DNA from: Myxococcota bacterium
GTDB lineage: Bacteria > Myxococcota > B64-G9
Assembly (NCBI GenBank): GCA_022710975.1
Contig: JAKLGA010000005.1
Location: forward strand, 62,001-126,000
Length of the DNA: 64,000 bases
Direction: 5' to 3'
Below the pieces are notes generated by a model. That model did no database searches and was not told the DNA's origin. It saw only the letters and a list, made by a program, of their open reading frames with translations. Position 1 is the stretch's first letter; the number at the start of each line of letters is the position of its first letter. The position numbers and the translations under genes were made by a program. Below are positions 33,643 to 43,267 of the stretch, one piece after another.

Positions 33643-35712
33643 ATGCCGTCTCGCCTCCTCGCCCTGACCCTGCTGCTCGCACTCACCGGCCCGGCGCGGG
33701 CCGGCCAGGGGCCCGGCGCCGCGCTGGGGAAGGCGGTCGCGGACTACCGCCAGGGCCGCTTCGCGGACTGCGCGAGCCTTGCGGCCTCCGCGCGCGACCA
33801 GCTCGCCAACCCCGACGTGGCCGCGTTCCTCGAGGGCCAGTGCCTGTTCTACGCCGGCCAGCCCGAGCAGGCCCTGGCGCGCTTCGCGGCCGTGCCCGCG
33901 GCCCGCCCCGACAGCCGGCTCGCCACCCTGGCCGCCGCCCGCCGGGCCGATTGCCTGTGGGAGCTCGGGCGCGCACCCGAGGCGGCCGAGGCCTACCAGG
34001 CCGCCGCGGCGCTCCCCCCGGACCCGCGCGTGGACGGGGCCGTGGGCCTGGCCCGCCGGGCGGAGCTGGCGCTCTCCCTGGGCCACGAGGGCGAGGCCCG
34101 CGCGCTGTGGCTCGAGCTCCGGCGGCGCCACCCCGAGCACCCGCTGGCGAGCCCGGCCCCGCCCGGGCTCGAGGAGCGACCGCTCACCCCCGAGGGGTCG
34201 CTGGCGCTCGCCCGCGCGCTGTTCGCGGCCCGGCGCTGGGAGGAGGCGCTGCGGGTGCTCGACGTGAGCCCCGATCCCCGGACGCCGGAGGCTCGCTGGG
34301 AGATGGCCTTCCTGTCCGGGCGCAGCCTGTTCGACATGCGCGGGCACTACCTGGAGGCCCACCGGCTGCTGCGGTCCGCGCGCGAGCACGCGCCGCAGCC
34401 CGCGCTCGAGGAGGAGGCCTGGTTCTGGTCCTCGCGCGCGCTCAGCCGGGCGGATCTCGACGACGCCGCCATCCGCAGCCACCTGGACATGGCCGCCCGC
34501 TTCCCCAGGGGCCGCTTCCGGGATCAGGCACTCTACTACGCGGGCTGGCTGGAGCAGAACGAGGGCCGCTGCGAGCGGGCCCTGCCCCTGCTGGAGCGGG
34601 TGGTGCGGGAGCACCCCCGCAGCCGCTTCGCCGACGACGCGGGCTGGTTCCAGGCCTGGTGCCGGCTCGGCGCGGGCGACTGGGCGGCGGCGCGGCGGGC
34701 GCTCGCGCCCCAGCGCGATCGCGCGGAATGGCAGGTGGGCGCCCGGGCGCTCTACTGGACCGGGGTGGCCGCGGCCGCCGCGGGCGAACCGGCCGCGGCG
34801 CGGGAGAGCTTCGCCCGGGTGCTCAGCGCCCACCCGCTCACCTGGTACGCGCTCCTGGCCCACGCCTGGCTCCGGCCCGGGCCGCTGGAGCTGCCGCCGC
34901 CGCCGCCCGCTCCAACCGGGCCACCCCCGCCGAGGGACGAGGAGCTCCTGGTGCGCGCGCGCGAGCTCTCCGGCGCCGGCCTGGGCGCGCTGGCGAGCGA
35001 TCTGCTGCGGGCCGGCGAGAAGGACTTCCTGGCCAGGCACCCGGGCCGCCCCGGCCTGCTGCTGCTCCTGGACGCCTACGAGGAGGCCGGGGACGCGAAC
35101 CGGCCCTGGATGCTGACCGGCGCCCGCGAGGGGGCGGCGCTGCGCGCGCTGCCCGGCCCGGCTACCCGCCGGGTGTGGGCACACGCCTATCCGGCCTTCG
35201 CCCGGGAGCTGCTCGAGCGGGGCGCGGGCGGCGATCAGGAGCTGGCGCGCATGCTGCAGGCCGTCATGCGCAGCGAGAGCGGCTTCGACCCGCTGGCGCG
35301 CTCGATCGCGGACGCCCGCGGGCTGCTGCAGATGATCCCGCCCACGGCCGCGCCCGCGGCCGCCGCCCTCGGGCTCGCGGACTACGAGCCGGCCCGCCTG
35401 TTCGAGCCCGAGGTCAACACGGCGGTGGCCGCCTGGCACATCGGCGCCCTGGCCGTGAAGTTCAAGCGCCAGTGGCCGCTGGTGGCCGCGGCCTACAACG
35501 GCGGGGTGCCGGCCGTGGCGCGCTGGCTGGCGGCGTCCCGCGGGCAGGGTCTGGACTGGTTCGTCGAGGGCATCCCCTACGCCGAGACCCGCGCCTACGT
35601 GAAGGGTGTGATGACCGGGCTGGCGCGCTACGCCTACCTGGAGGGGAGGCCGCTCCCCCGGATCGATCTCACGCTCGACCCGCAGGTCCTGCCGGGTCCA
35701 CCCGCGCAGTGA
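33643..35712 (+). CDS. Soluble lytic transglycosylase with TPR region
   Basis: Exported enzyme of 689 residues that cleaves peptidoglycan to anhydromuropeptides. A signal peptide (RLLALTLLLALTGPARA) is followed by about 480 residues of TPR-like helices and then an SLT domain. The catalytic Glu is Glu545 in MRSESGF, with GLLQMIPPTA and AAYNGG as the later motifs. The layout matches Slt70-type enzymes, though the helical part here is TPR-like. It converges with the alcohol dehydrogenase gene. Confidence 0.92.
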   Translation: MPSRLLALTLLLALTGPARAGQGPGAALGKAVADYRQGRFADCASLAASARDQLANPDVAAFLEGQCLFYAGQPEQALARFAAVPAARPDSRLATLAAARRADCLWELGRAPEAAEAYQAAAALPPDPRVDGAVGLARRAELALSLGHEGEARALWLELRRRHPEHPLASPAPPGLEERPLTPEGSLALARALFAARRWEEALRVLDVSPDPRTPEARWEMAFLSGRSLFDMRGHYLEAHRLLRSAREHAPQPALEEEAWFWSSRALSRADLDDAAIRSHLDMAARFPRGRFRDQALYYAGWLEQNEGRCERALPLLERVVREHPRSRFADDAGWFQAWCRLGAGDWAAARRALAPQRDRAEWQVGARALYWTGVAAAAAGEPAAARESFARVLSAHPLTWYALLAHAWLRPGPLELPPPPPAPTGPPPPRDEELLVRARELSGAGLGALASDLLRAGEKDFLARHPGRPGLLLLLDAYEEAGDANRPWMLTGAREGAALRALPGPATRRVWAHAYPAFARELLERGAGGDQELARMLQAVMRSESGFDPLARSIADARGLLQMIPPTAAPAAAALGLADYEPARLFEPEVNTAVAAWHIGALAVKFKRQWPLVAAAYNGGVPAVARWLAASRGQGLDWFVEGIPYAETRAYVKGVMTGLARYAYLEGRPLPRIDLTLDPQVLPGPPAQ

Positions 35713-35719
35713 CGCGGGC

Positions 35720-36841
35720 CTACAGGCTCAGCCGGTAGATGTCCGCGAGGGCCTCGGGGCCCCACTCGCCCGGGGTGGGCTCCAGCATGGGTTTGGTGCG
35801 GGCGCGCTCGACGAACAGGGGGATCTCCTTCTCGTGCATCCCGTAGGCCCCCAGGCGCGGGGCCACGCCCAGGCTCTCGATGAACGTCCGCAGGGCGGCG
35901 GACGGATCCTGCTCGCCCCCCAGGACCCGGCCCACAAACGCCACCCGGTCCGGGAGCAGCTCGCGAACGCGCGTCAGGAAGGCAGCCAGCAGGATGGCCG
36001 CGGCCCGCCCGTGCGGCAGGTCGTAGCGCACGGTGACCGGGTAGGCGAGCGCGTGGGGCACCAGCGTGGCCGCGTCCGCCATGGCCAGGCCGGCCAGGGT
36101 GGCGCCGAGCTGCATCTCGGCCCGCGCGCCCAGATCGTCGCCCTGGGCGCGCACCCTGGGCAGGTTGTGGACGATGCGGTCCAGGGCCGAGCGGGCCAGC
36201 AGATCGCTGAACACCGAGCGCCGCTTGGAGCACAGCGCCTCGATGGCGTGGCACAGCGCGTCCAGGCCCGAGGAGACGGTGACGGCCTCGGGCAAGGTCG
36301 CGGTCACGGCCGGATCCAGGATGGCCAGGCGCGGGAAGAGCAGCGGGCTCGACAGCCGCACCTGATCGCCCTGCCCGAGGTGCGTGATGAAGGCGTCCGG
36401 CGAGACCTCGGAGCCCGAGCCGGCCGTGGTGGGGATGGTCAGCACCGGCAGCGGCGGCCGCTCCGGCCGCTGGTCCCCCAGCAGGTCCTCGAACTTGACC
36501 TGGTTGGTGGCCGCCAGCGAGATGGCCTTGGCGGCGTCCAGCGCGCTGCCGCCGCCCACCGCCAGGATCCAGGCGGCGGACTTCTCGCGGGCGAAGCGCG
36601 CGCCCTCCTCCACGGTAGCCACGGTGGGGTTCGGCTCGACCTGGTCGAACAGCACGGACTCGATGCGCGCCTCGAGCAACCCGTCCTGCACCCGCTCGAG
36701 CAGGCCGTTCAGGCGGATCGCGCGCCGGCCGGTGACCAGCATGCAGCGGCGCTGGATCCGCGCGACCTCCTCGGCCAGACGGGCCACGCTCCCCACGCCC
36801 TGGACGAGGCGGGTGGGGTTATGGTGTGTGAATATCTCCAC
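35720..36841 (-). CDS. Iron-type alcohol dehydrogenase
   Basis: NAD(P)-dependent Fe-type dehydrogenase of about 373 residues. It has GGGSALDAAKAI for nucleotide binding, TIPTTAGSGSEVS, and the metal ligands in GLDALCHAIEA and HALAYPVTVRYDLPHG. These enzymes reduce aldehydes or oxidise small alcohols such as 1,3-propanediol or 1-butanol; the substrate is not clear. The GTG at 36841 opens the family's usual N-terminus but has no clear ribosome-binding site, so the start is uncertain. Divergent from the next gene. Confidence 0.9.
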   Translation of the reverse strand: MEIFTHHNPTRLVQGVGSVARLAEEVARIQRRCMLVTGRRAIRLNGLLERVQDGLLEARIESVLFDQVEPNPTVATVEEGARFAREKSAAWILAVGGGSALDAAKAISLAATNQVKFEDLLGDQRPERPPLPVLTIPTTAGSGSEVSPDAFITHLGQGDQVRLSSPLLFPRLAILDPAVTATLPEAVTVSSGLDALCHAIEALCSKRRSVFSDLLARSALDRIVHNLPRVRAQGDDLGARAEMQLGATLAGLAMADAATLVPHALAYPVTVRYDLPHGRAAAILLAAFLTRVRELLPDRVAFVGRVLGGEQDPSAALRTFIESLGVAPRLGAYGMHEKEIPLFVERARTKPMLEPTPGEWGPEALADIYRLSL

Positions 36842-36975
36842 CGGGTCGAAGATACCGGCTTCCCCGCGCGGGATCAAACTCCGTGGCCTGGCGGGTTGCC
36901 CGCCTCCTCGCCTGAGACTACACTGCACGCGGACAGCCAGCCCCGGTCCCCGCACCGGAGAAGGACGACCGCCGC

Positions 36976-38097
36976 ATGACCCGTCGCCGCGCTTGGCCCC
37001 TCGCGATGCTCGCCGCGCTCCTGCTGATCGCCGGCCTGGTGGCCGCCGTGCTGCTGCACCGCCCGGCCGGGCCCGGGGACGCGCCCCGGCCGACCGCGCC
37101 GGACGGCCCGCCCGAGGCCGGCCCCCCGGTCCAGGACCTCGCCCCGATCGCCCGCGCCGCGGACGGCGGGCCGCAGTCGCCGGCCCCTGCCGACGCGCCC
37201 CCCGCGCGCGCGGCCGGCCGGGAGGAGATCGCGTTCCAGTCCGCCTGGGGCAGCCAGCCCGGCCAGCTGGGGCGCAACCCCGCCCAGGAGAGCAACCCCG
37301 AGGGGCCGATGAGCCTCGTGGTGGACGGCGACGGCCGGATCCTGGTGCTCGACCAGGTGAACATGCGGGTCCAGGTCTTCGAGGACGGCAAGGCCTCGCG
37401 CACCGTGCCCCTGCCCAACGACACCATCCAGGAGCTCGCCCTGGACAAGGACGGCGACCTGCTGCTCATGGATCGGCTGGCCGAGCAGTCGGTGCTCGAG
37501 GTGGACGCCAGCGGCAAGATCAAGAACGAGGTGGCCCTGGTCGGGGCCGGGGTGCCCGAGGGCGGGGGCGTGACCGGGATGTTCTGGCGGGAGGATGGCC
37601 TGTGGGTCGAAGTCGAGCACCGCTACCTGGTGCGCATCATGGACGCCGCCGGCAACCCGGATCCGACCCGCCCGATCCTGGAGGGCCGGCTCTCGGCCGA
37701 CGGACAGTTCCTGCTGCACGCCGCCCTCGAGGGGCCGTTCTCGGTGGTGGTCCTGGCCCGGCCCATGGCCGAGCAGGGCGAGCTGCGCGCGCTGGCGCGG
37801 GTGGCCCTCCCGCTCCAGGTGCTGCAGATCCTGTCGCTCGACACGGACATGCTGGGGCGCATCTACCTGGCCTGCCACCTGGTCCGCTGGCGCGCCGTGG
37901 ACCCCTTCGACGCCGAGGAGGAGGCCGTGCTGATGGTGGTCCTCGGCCCGGATGGCGGCGAGCTCGGGCGCATCCCGATGCACGTGTCCCAGACCCCCGA
38001 CGAGCAGATGCGCTCCATCTTCGTGACCCCGGACGGGGTGATCTACCAGCTCGTCTTCACGGAGCAGGGGGCGATCGCCTACCGCTACACCCTCTGA
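36976..38097 (+). CDS. Membrane-anchored NHL/propeller-like protein
   Basis: Protein of 373 residues with an N-terminal helix (PLAMLAALLLIAGLVAAVLL), a Pro/Ala/Asp linker (to about 95), and repeats such as DGDGRILVLDQVNMRVQVF and LDKDGDLLLMDRL that suggest an NHL or six-bladed propeller. The layout suggests periplasmic sensing or scaffolding, which is inference. Ends just before a perfect 18-base palindrome. Confidence 0.68.
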   Translation: MTRRRAWPLAMLAALLLIAGLVAAVLLHRPAGPGDAPRPTAPDGPPEAGPPVQDLAPIARAADGGPQSPAPADAPPARAAGREEIAFQSAWGSQPGQLGRNPAQESNPEGPMSLVVDGDGRILVLDQVNMRVQVFEDGKASRTVPLPNDTIQELALDKDGDLLLMDRLAEQSVLEVDASGKIKNEVALVGAGVPEGGGVTGMFWREDGLWVEVEHRYLVRIMDAAGNPDPTRPILEGRLSADGQFLLHAALEGPFSVVVLARPMAEQGELRALARVALPLQVLQILSLDTDMLGRIYLACHLVRWRAVDPFDAEEEAVLMVVLGPDGGELGRIPMHVSQTPDEQMRSIFVTPDGVIYQLVFTEQGAIAYRYTL

Positions 38098-38100
38098 GCC

Positions 38101-38118
38101 ATCGGTCAGCTGACCGAT
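38101..38118. repeat. Perfect 18-base palindrome
   Basis: ATCGGTCAGCTGACCGAT equals its own reverse complement. It lies three bases after the stop codon of the propeller-like gene and 272 bases before the next. It could be a dimer operator or part of a terminator; there is no loop and no T-run. The remaining intergenic space to 38389 shows no gene and no convincing promoter. Confidence 0.8.
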
Positions 38119-38389
38119 AACTCCAGGATCCAACCCCTTCCGTTCCGTCACTCCGTGCCCAGCATTCTGTTTTGAAAGTGGAAACCGAACACCGGGGGGT
38201 TGCGCGCTCGGACCCGGTACGCGCCACCATGTCACATGCCCCCGTGGCCTTGGCCCTCCCCTCCTCCCAGAAAGAAGACTTTTCACCTTGTTTCCTGGCT
38301 GGTTAGAATATTTCCACGCAACGCGCCAACCGTGGCACGTCGGTTGCTCTACCAGGGAGGGCGAACGAACCAAAGCCCAGGAGGCGCCC

Positions 38390-39865
38390 ATGAACCGGAC
38401 CCTGATCAGCATCCTCGCCGCGCTGGCCCTGGTGACCCTGGCCGCGAGCACCGTCCAGGCCGCGCCCGCGACCATGAGCCGCGAGGCCATCGCGGATCTC
38501 GCCAACGCCTCGGTCGGCTACTCCTACTGGTGGGGCCACGGCCGCTGGCGGCTGGACGGCGCCAGCCACGGCTCCTGCTCGGGCGGCGGCTGCCCCAGCT
38601 GCACCCACTCCGGCTCCTACGGCGCGGACTGCTCCGGCATGGTCGGCAAGGCCTGGCAGGTCCCCAGCCCCTCGCCCGTGACCAGCGACGCGCACCCCTA
38701 CTCGACCTACAACTTCCGCAACGAGCAGACCCACTGGACCCGCATCAACCGCGACAACAGCGAGCGGGCCGACGCCCTGGTGTACAACTCCGGCGGCAGC
38801 GGCCACGTCGTGCTCTACGACCGCCGCGACAGCTGGGGCTCCGTGAGCGCCTGGGAGTGCAAGGGCTGCTCCTACGGCTGCGTCCACAACGTGCGCAGCA
38901 TCAGCGCGAGCTACATCGCCATCCGGCGCAACGCCCTGGGCGACAGCCCGGGCGGGGACGACACCGGCGGCGACCCCGGCGACGGCGGCTCCGGCCTGCT
39001 CCAGGGCGTGGTGTACCAGGACGTGGGGGTCGGCACCGCGGACATGAGCCGCCGCATCCCCGGCGCGACCGTGCGCGTCTCCAACGTCTCCCTGACGACG
39101 GACTCCCCGGACGCCTACTGGTCGACCCACATGCCCTCGGGCACCTACACCGTGACCGCCTCGGCCTCCGGCTACCAGACGAACTCCCGCTCCTGCGCCG
39201 TGTCCAGCGGCAGCGAGACCTGGTGCTCGGTGGGCCTGTACCCGGTCGGCGGGGGTGGCGGCGGCGAGGGCGACGACACGCCCCCGGACACCAGCGGCGA
39301 CAGCGACGGCATGGGCACCAGCCCTGGCGGGGACGCGGGCGAGGACGGCGCGACCGGCGACGACGCCGACACCGGCGGCGACGACGGCACCGGCGGCGGT
39401 GGCGACGGCACGGGCGACGTGATCATCGACCCGGACTCCCCGCACGGCACGGTCAAGGGCTACGTGATCGAGATGACCCTGGAGGCCGACACCCTCGAGG
39501 GCTGCGATGGCCCGCACGTCCCCGGCGCCAAGGTGGAGGCCGAGAACACCGAGAGCACGATGGCGGACGGCGACGGCTACTTCGAGTTCCTGGTGCTGGA
39601 GGGCGACCACGTGCTGGGCGCGAGCAAGGAGGGCTACCTGACCGGCGCGGCCGAGTGCACCGTGGTCGCGGGCGGAGAGGTCACCTGCTGCATCCCCATC
39701 GTGAAGGATCCCAACGTCACCACGCCGGACGAGGACGACATCGGGGCCGAGGCCGTGATCGTGGTGGGCTGCGCCTCCTCGGGCGAGGCCGGCGGCCTGC
39801 TGCTCGTCCCGACCTTCGTCATCCTGTGCGCCCTGGCGCTGCGCCGTCGCAGCGCCGCCCGCTGA
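38390..39865 (+). CDS. NlpC/P60- or CHAP-like hydrolase with surface-sorting tail
   Basis: Exported protein of 491 residues. After the signal peptide (MNRTLISILAALALVTLAAS...AA) comes a cysteine-hydrolase-like domain with Cys81 in GADCSGMVGKAW and His139 in GSGHVVLYD, fitting NlpC/P60 or CHAP peptidoglycan hydrolases. Two carboxypeptidase-regulatory-like beta domains (about 205-290 and 345-440) are joined by a Gly/Asp-rich linker. The end VVGCASSGEAGG, hydrophobic helix, RRR resembles MYXO-CTERM, the signal cut by a myxosortase. CAGGAGG precedes the ATG. It may act on cell walls of self or prey, which is inference. Confidence 0.85.
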   Translation: MNRTLISILAALALVTLAASTVQAAPATMSREAIADLANASVGYSYWWGHGRWRLDGASHGSCSGGGCPSCTHSGSYGADCSGMVGKAWQVPSPSPVTSDAHPYSTYNFRNEQTHWTRINRDNSERADALVYNSGGSGHVVLYDRRDSWGSVSAWECKGCSYGCVHNVRSISASYIAIRRNALGDSPGGDDTGGDPGDGGSGLLQGVVYQDVGVGTADMSRRIPGATVRVSNVSLTTDSPDAYWSTHMPSGTYTVTASASGYQTNSRSCAVSSGSETWCSVGLYPVGGGGGGEGDDTPPDTSGDSDGMGTSPGGDAGEDGATGDDADTGGDDGTGGGGDGTGDVIIDPDSPHGTVKGYVIEMTLEADTLEGCDGPHVPGAKVEAENTESTMADGDGYFEFLVLEGDHVLGASKEGYLTGAAECTVVAGGEVTCCIPIVKDPNVTTPDEDDIGAEAVIVVGCASSGEAGGLLLVPTFVILCALALRRRSAAR

Positions 39866-39917
39866 CAGCCGGCCATCCTCCCCTTTCTCTCCGATCACGT
39901 CCGGATTCCCTGGGGGG

Positions 39918-39936
39918 CTGGGGGCGAAGCCCCCAG
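39918..39936. terminator. Hairpin terminator candidate
   Basis: CTGGGGGC, loop GAA, GCCCCCAG: a perfect 8-bp stem, 52 bases after the hydrolase stop and between convergent genes. It lacks a T-run. Confidence 0.5.
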
Positions 39937-40106
39937 AGAGGCGCCGTCAGGCGCCGCGGCGTCCTTCAGTGCGGCTGCCAGGCTCCTGGTATGCATGGCG
40001 CGAAGCCCACCGGCGAGCCCCTCCAGCCCCTCGCCCCCTTCACAGCGCATGTCACCTCGCGGGGACACCCCGGAGGGCCGAGCCGCAGAGGCGGGTTGTC
40101 CGGCCT

Positions 40107-41144
40107 TCAGGTCGCGGGCTTGGCGGCGGGGGCCGCTGCGGCCGGAGCCGCGGGGGCGCCGGGATCCGCCGGGGCGTTCGGATCCGCCGGCGGCGGCGGC
40201 TCGCACACCTTCTTGTACTGGTCGAGCACGATCTGGGCCGAGCGCACGCCGAGCTCGTGGGAGCGGTCGAAGTGCTCCTTCGACCACTTGCAGATCCCCA
40301 TGCCCATCAGCACCACCGCCAAGTTGTGGTGGGCCTGGGGGAAGTCCTCCTTGAGCGCCAGCGCCTGCACGTAGGCGCGCGCCGCCAGCTCCAGGTCGTC
40401 CGCCCGGGTGTACACCAGCCCCAGGTTGTAGTGGGCCGTGGCGTTTCCGGCGTCCAGCTCCACCGCCTTGGCGAGCTGCTCGATGGCCTCGGGCAGCCTG
40501 TCGGCGCTGCTGAGGAACAGCCCCAGGTTGGAGCGCGCGTTGGCGTCCTGGGGCTGGAGCTCGACGGCCTTCTGCCCGGCCTCGATGCCCTCCGCCAGGC
40601 GGTTGGCCTGCGCCAGGGTGAGCGAGAGCTGGGCCCAGGCCGCGGCGGACTTCGGGTCGCGCTGGACCGCCGTGCTCAGCTCGGCCACGGCCTCGTCCTT
40701 GAGCTTCAGCTTGCGCAGCAGCACCGCCAGCTCGAGGCGCAGGTCGGTGCGGTCGGGCAGCTTCGCCAGGGCGCTGCGGTAGGCCTGCGCCGCGGACTCC
40801 TTGTCGCCGCGCTGGTCCAGGGCCTCGGCCAGGGTCACCAGGGTCTGGGGCTGATCGGGCAGGCGCTGCAGCGACCGGTTCAGGTGCGCGATGCCCTCGG
40901 GGAGCTGGCCGGCCTTCACCAGCAGGGCGCCGAGCTGGGCCTCGGCCTCGGCGTCTTCGGGCTTGGCCCGCACCACCCGGCGGCAGGCCTCGATGCGGCC
41001 GTCGCCCTCGTTCGCCAGGCAGGTCTGACGCATCAACCCGAGCACCGCTCCCTCGACGGAGTCTTCCTCGCGCACCTCGGCGCCCGCGCAGGCCGCCAGG
41101 GCCAGGGCCACGCTCACCAGGATCCATGGGGTGGTCTTGCTCAT
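40107..41144 (-). CDS. TPR-repeat lipoprotein
   Basis: Lipoprotein of 345 residues. MSKTTPWILVSVALALAAC is a signal peptide with lipobox LAAC. Tandem TPRs run from about residue 55 to 300 (for example AVLLRKLKLKDEAVAELSTAVQRDP and NLGLVYTRADDLELAARAYVQAL), then an Ala/Pro tail. Such proteins scaffold outer-membrane or gliding and secretion complexes in this group; no specific partner is evident. Divergent from the Ig-like protein gene. Confidence 0.85.
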   Translation of the reverse strand: MSKTTPWILVSVALALAACAGAEVREEDSVEGAVLGLMRQTCLANEGDGRIEACRRVVRAKPEDAEAEAQLGALLVKAGQLPEGIAHLNRSLQRLPDQPQTLVTLAEALDQRGDKESAAQAYRSALAKLPDRTDLRLELAVLLRKLKLKDEAVAELSTAVQRDPKSAAAWAQLSLTLAQANRLAEGIEAGQKAVELQPQDANARSNLGLFLSSADRLPEAIEQLAKAVELDAGNATAHYNLGLVYTRADDLELAARAYVQALALKEDFPQAHHNLAVVLMGMGICKWSKEHFDRSHELGVRSAQIVLDQYKKVCEPPPPADPNAPADPGAPAAPAAAAPAAKPAT

Positions 41145-41232
41145 GGGCGGGACATTAGGGCATGGGCCGGGGGAGAGTCAACGCCGGCCGACAACTTGAC
41201 CTGCCGGGACGGCCAGGCTTACTCAGTAAGGT

Positions 41233-43254
41233 ATGGAACTCCGCACTGCAGGCACGGGGATGCTCCCGGGGCTGGTCCTGGCCCTGCTCCTCTCCTCTCT
41301 CCCCGGGCCCGTCCGCGCCGGGGACGCGACCCGCACGCTGGAGCTCGTCTTGCCCGCGCTCGAGCTGCCCGCCAAGGCCGGCGAGCCCGTGGCGGTCCTG
41401 GTGCGCGCGAGGAACCTGGACGGCAGCCCGGCGCCCGGGCTCGCGCTGCGCCTGGACGCCACGCGCGGGACGTTCGGCCAGGTGGAGGACGGGGGCGACG
41501 GCACCTACCGGGTGACCTACCGCCTGCCCAAGGAGGCCCACCCCCAGGCGGTGCTGCTGGCGGTGGTGGCCGAGGGAGCCCGTCCGGCCAGCGCGGTGCT
41601 GAAGCTGCTCGCCAAGGTGGACCTGCCGGTGCGCACGGACAAGCCCCGGGTGAAGGTCAGCCTGCTGCTGCGCGGCCACACCTTCGGGCCGGTCCAGGCG
41701 GACGCCCAGGGCCGGGCCAAGGTGCCCATCGAGGTCGGCCCCGGCGACACCGAGGCCACGGCGGTGGCGGTCGACGAGTTCGGCAACCAGACCCGCCGCG
41801 CGGTGCAGATCCCCATCCCGCCCGCGCCGCGCCTGGTCGGCTTCAGCGCCCGCGGCGGGCTGGCAGCCGACGGCAAGGACTCCGCCGAGATCTTCCTGCT
41901 GGCCATCGAGCCGGACGGCAGCCCCGCCAAGGAGCTGAAGCTCGTGGCGCAGCGGCCGGCGGGCAAGCTCGGCTCCATCGAGCCGCTCGGGCCCGGCCTG
42001 GTGCGGGTGCGCTTCTTCTCGCCGGCCCGGCTGGACCGGCCCAAGCTGACGCTGGGCCTGCTGCTCAAGGGCGACGAGCAGCGCAGCCACCGCGAGTTCA
42101 CCTTCGCGCTCTCGGCCGGCCGGCCCAGCAAGCTGGTGGCCAAGGCCACGCCCGCGCGCCTGGTCGCGGACGGCCACGCCAAGGCCGTGCTGGAGCTCCA
42201 GCTCACCGACCAGGCCGGCAACCCGCTGGACGGCCACCCGCTCGCGCTGCGCTGCAGCCCGGGCTCGGTCACCGGCCTGGAGGTCCGGCCCGAGGGGCGC
42301 GCGCAGGCGGAGTACACCGCCCCGCTGGGGCTCAGCGGAGAGGCGGTGTGCGTCGCGGAGCTCTCCGCGGAGCCCACGCTCAGGGCCGAGGTGCGCCTGA
42401 GCCTGGAGGCGCCGGTCCCCGCCAGGCTGAGCCTGCAGCCGAGCGCGCAGAAGCTGCCCATGGACGGGGTGAGCCAGAGCCGCATCGCGATCGAGGTGTT
42501 CGACGCGGGCGGCCAGCCGCTGCCCGGGGTCCAGCTCCGCATCCGGGCGCCGCTGGGCGGCCTGGACCAGGTCAGCGAGGACGGCCAGGGGCGGTACCAC
42601 GCCACCTTCACCGCGCCGCAGGGCGAGCAGAGCACCAAGGTGCGCCTGGACGTGGAGGCCGGCGTCGGGCCGGCCCCGCTGAAGGACAGCCTGGTCCTGG
42701 AGCTCGAGGGCGTGGAGCCACCCCCTCCGCCCGCGCCCTGGGTCAGCCTGGGCCCGTCGGCCGCCTACATGACCAACTTCGGGCTGCTCGACTGGGCCGG
42801 CGCCTCGCTGGAGCTCGACGTGCGCCTGCCCGGCGCGGCCGACGTGCTCTACCTGGGCCTGGAGCTCGGCTACCGGCGGGGCTGGTCGCGCGACACGCTG
42901 GCGGGCGGGGGCGAGACCGCGGTGGACCTGGATTCGTTCCCGGTGCACCTGCTGTTGCTGTGCAAGCCGCTGCCCCACGCCCCGGCCACCCCGGTGATCG
43001 GGCTGGGGGGCGGCGGGGCCTTCGTGCGCTGGGCGGTGAGCGGGCCCGAGGGCGCCGTGGAGCGCGGCCACGCCGAGTTGTGGTCGTCGCTCGCGGTCCT
43101 CGGCGTCGAGATCCGCGCCGGGCGGGGGGCCTTCTCCGTCCTGGCGCGCTACCTGTACGCCTACCTGAACGAGCGGGCCGCCGAGGGCGGCTCGCACGTG
43201 CGGGGCAGCGTGGGCGGCCTGGACGTGAGCCTGGGCTACAGGCTCTTCTTCTGA
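41233..43254 (+). CDS. Exported multi-domain Ig-like protein with C-terminal barrel
   Basis: Exported protein of 673 residues. After the signal peptide (GMLPGLVLALLLSSLPGPVRA), bacterial Ig-like (invasin/Big-type) domains repeat, each with phrases such as GDGTYRVTYRL or EDGQGRYHATFTAPQG, to about residue 490. The last 170 residues (SLGPSAAYMTNFGLLDWAG...LGYRLFF) alternate in barrel fashion and end in FF, so the protein is probably outer-membrane anchored with its Ig part exposed. It leads a set with a lipoprotein 13 bases downstream. Ligand unknown. Confidence 0.8.
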   Translation: MELRTAGTGMLPGLVLALLLSSLPGPVRAGDATRTLELVLPALELPAKAGEPVAVLVRARNLDGSPAPGLALRLDATRGTFGQVEDGGDGTYRVTYRLPKEAHPQAVLLAVVAEGARPASAVLKLLAKVDLPVRTDKPRVKVSLLLRGHTFGPVQADAQGRAKVPIEVGPGDTEATAVAVDEFGNQTRRAVQIPIPPAPRLVGFSARGGLAADGKDSAEIFLLAIEPDGSPAKELKLVAQRPAGKLGSIEPLGPGLVRVRFFSPARLDRPKLTLGLLLKGDEQRSHREFTFALSAGRPSKLVAKATPARLVADGHAKAVLELQLTDQAGNPLDGHPLALRCSPGSVTGLEVRPEGRAQAEYTAPLGLSGEAVCVAELSAEPTLRAEVRLSLEAPVPARLSLQPSAQKLPMDGVSQSRIAIEVFDAGGQPLPGVQLRIRAPLGGLDQVSEDGQGRYHATFTAPQGEQSTKVRLDVEAGVGPAPLKDSLVLELEGVEPPPPPAPWVSLGPSAAYMTNFGLLDWAGASLELDVRLPGAADVLYLGLELGYRRGWSRDTLAGGGETAVDLDSFPVHLLLLCKPLPHAPATPVIGLGGGGAFVRWAVSGPEGAVERGHAELWSSLAVLGVEIRAGRGAFSVLARYLYAYLNERAAEGGSHVRGSVGGLDVSLGYRLFF

Positions 43255-43267
43255 AGGGAGGGCGAGC

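Noticed and set aside
38288-38309. TTGTTT and TAGAAT as a promoter of the sorted hydrolase
   Set aside because: The spacing is only 10 bases, too short for a sigma-70 promoter.
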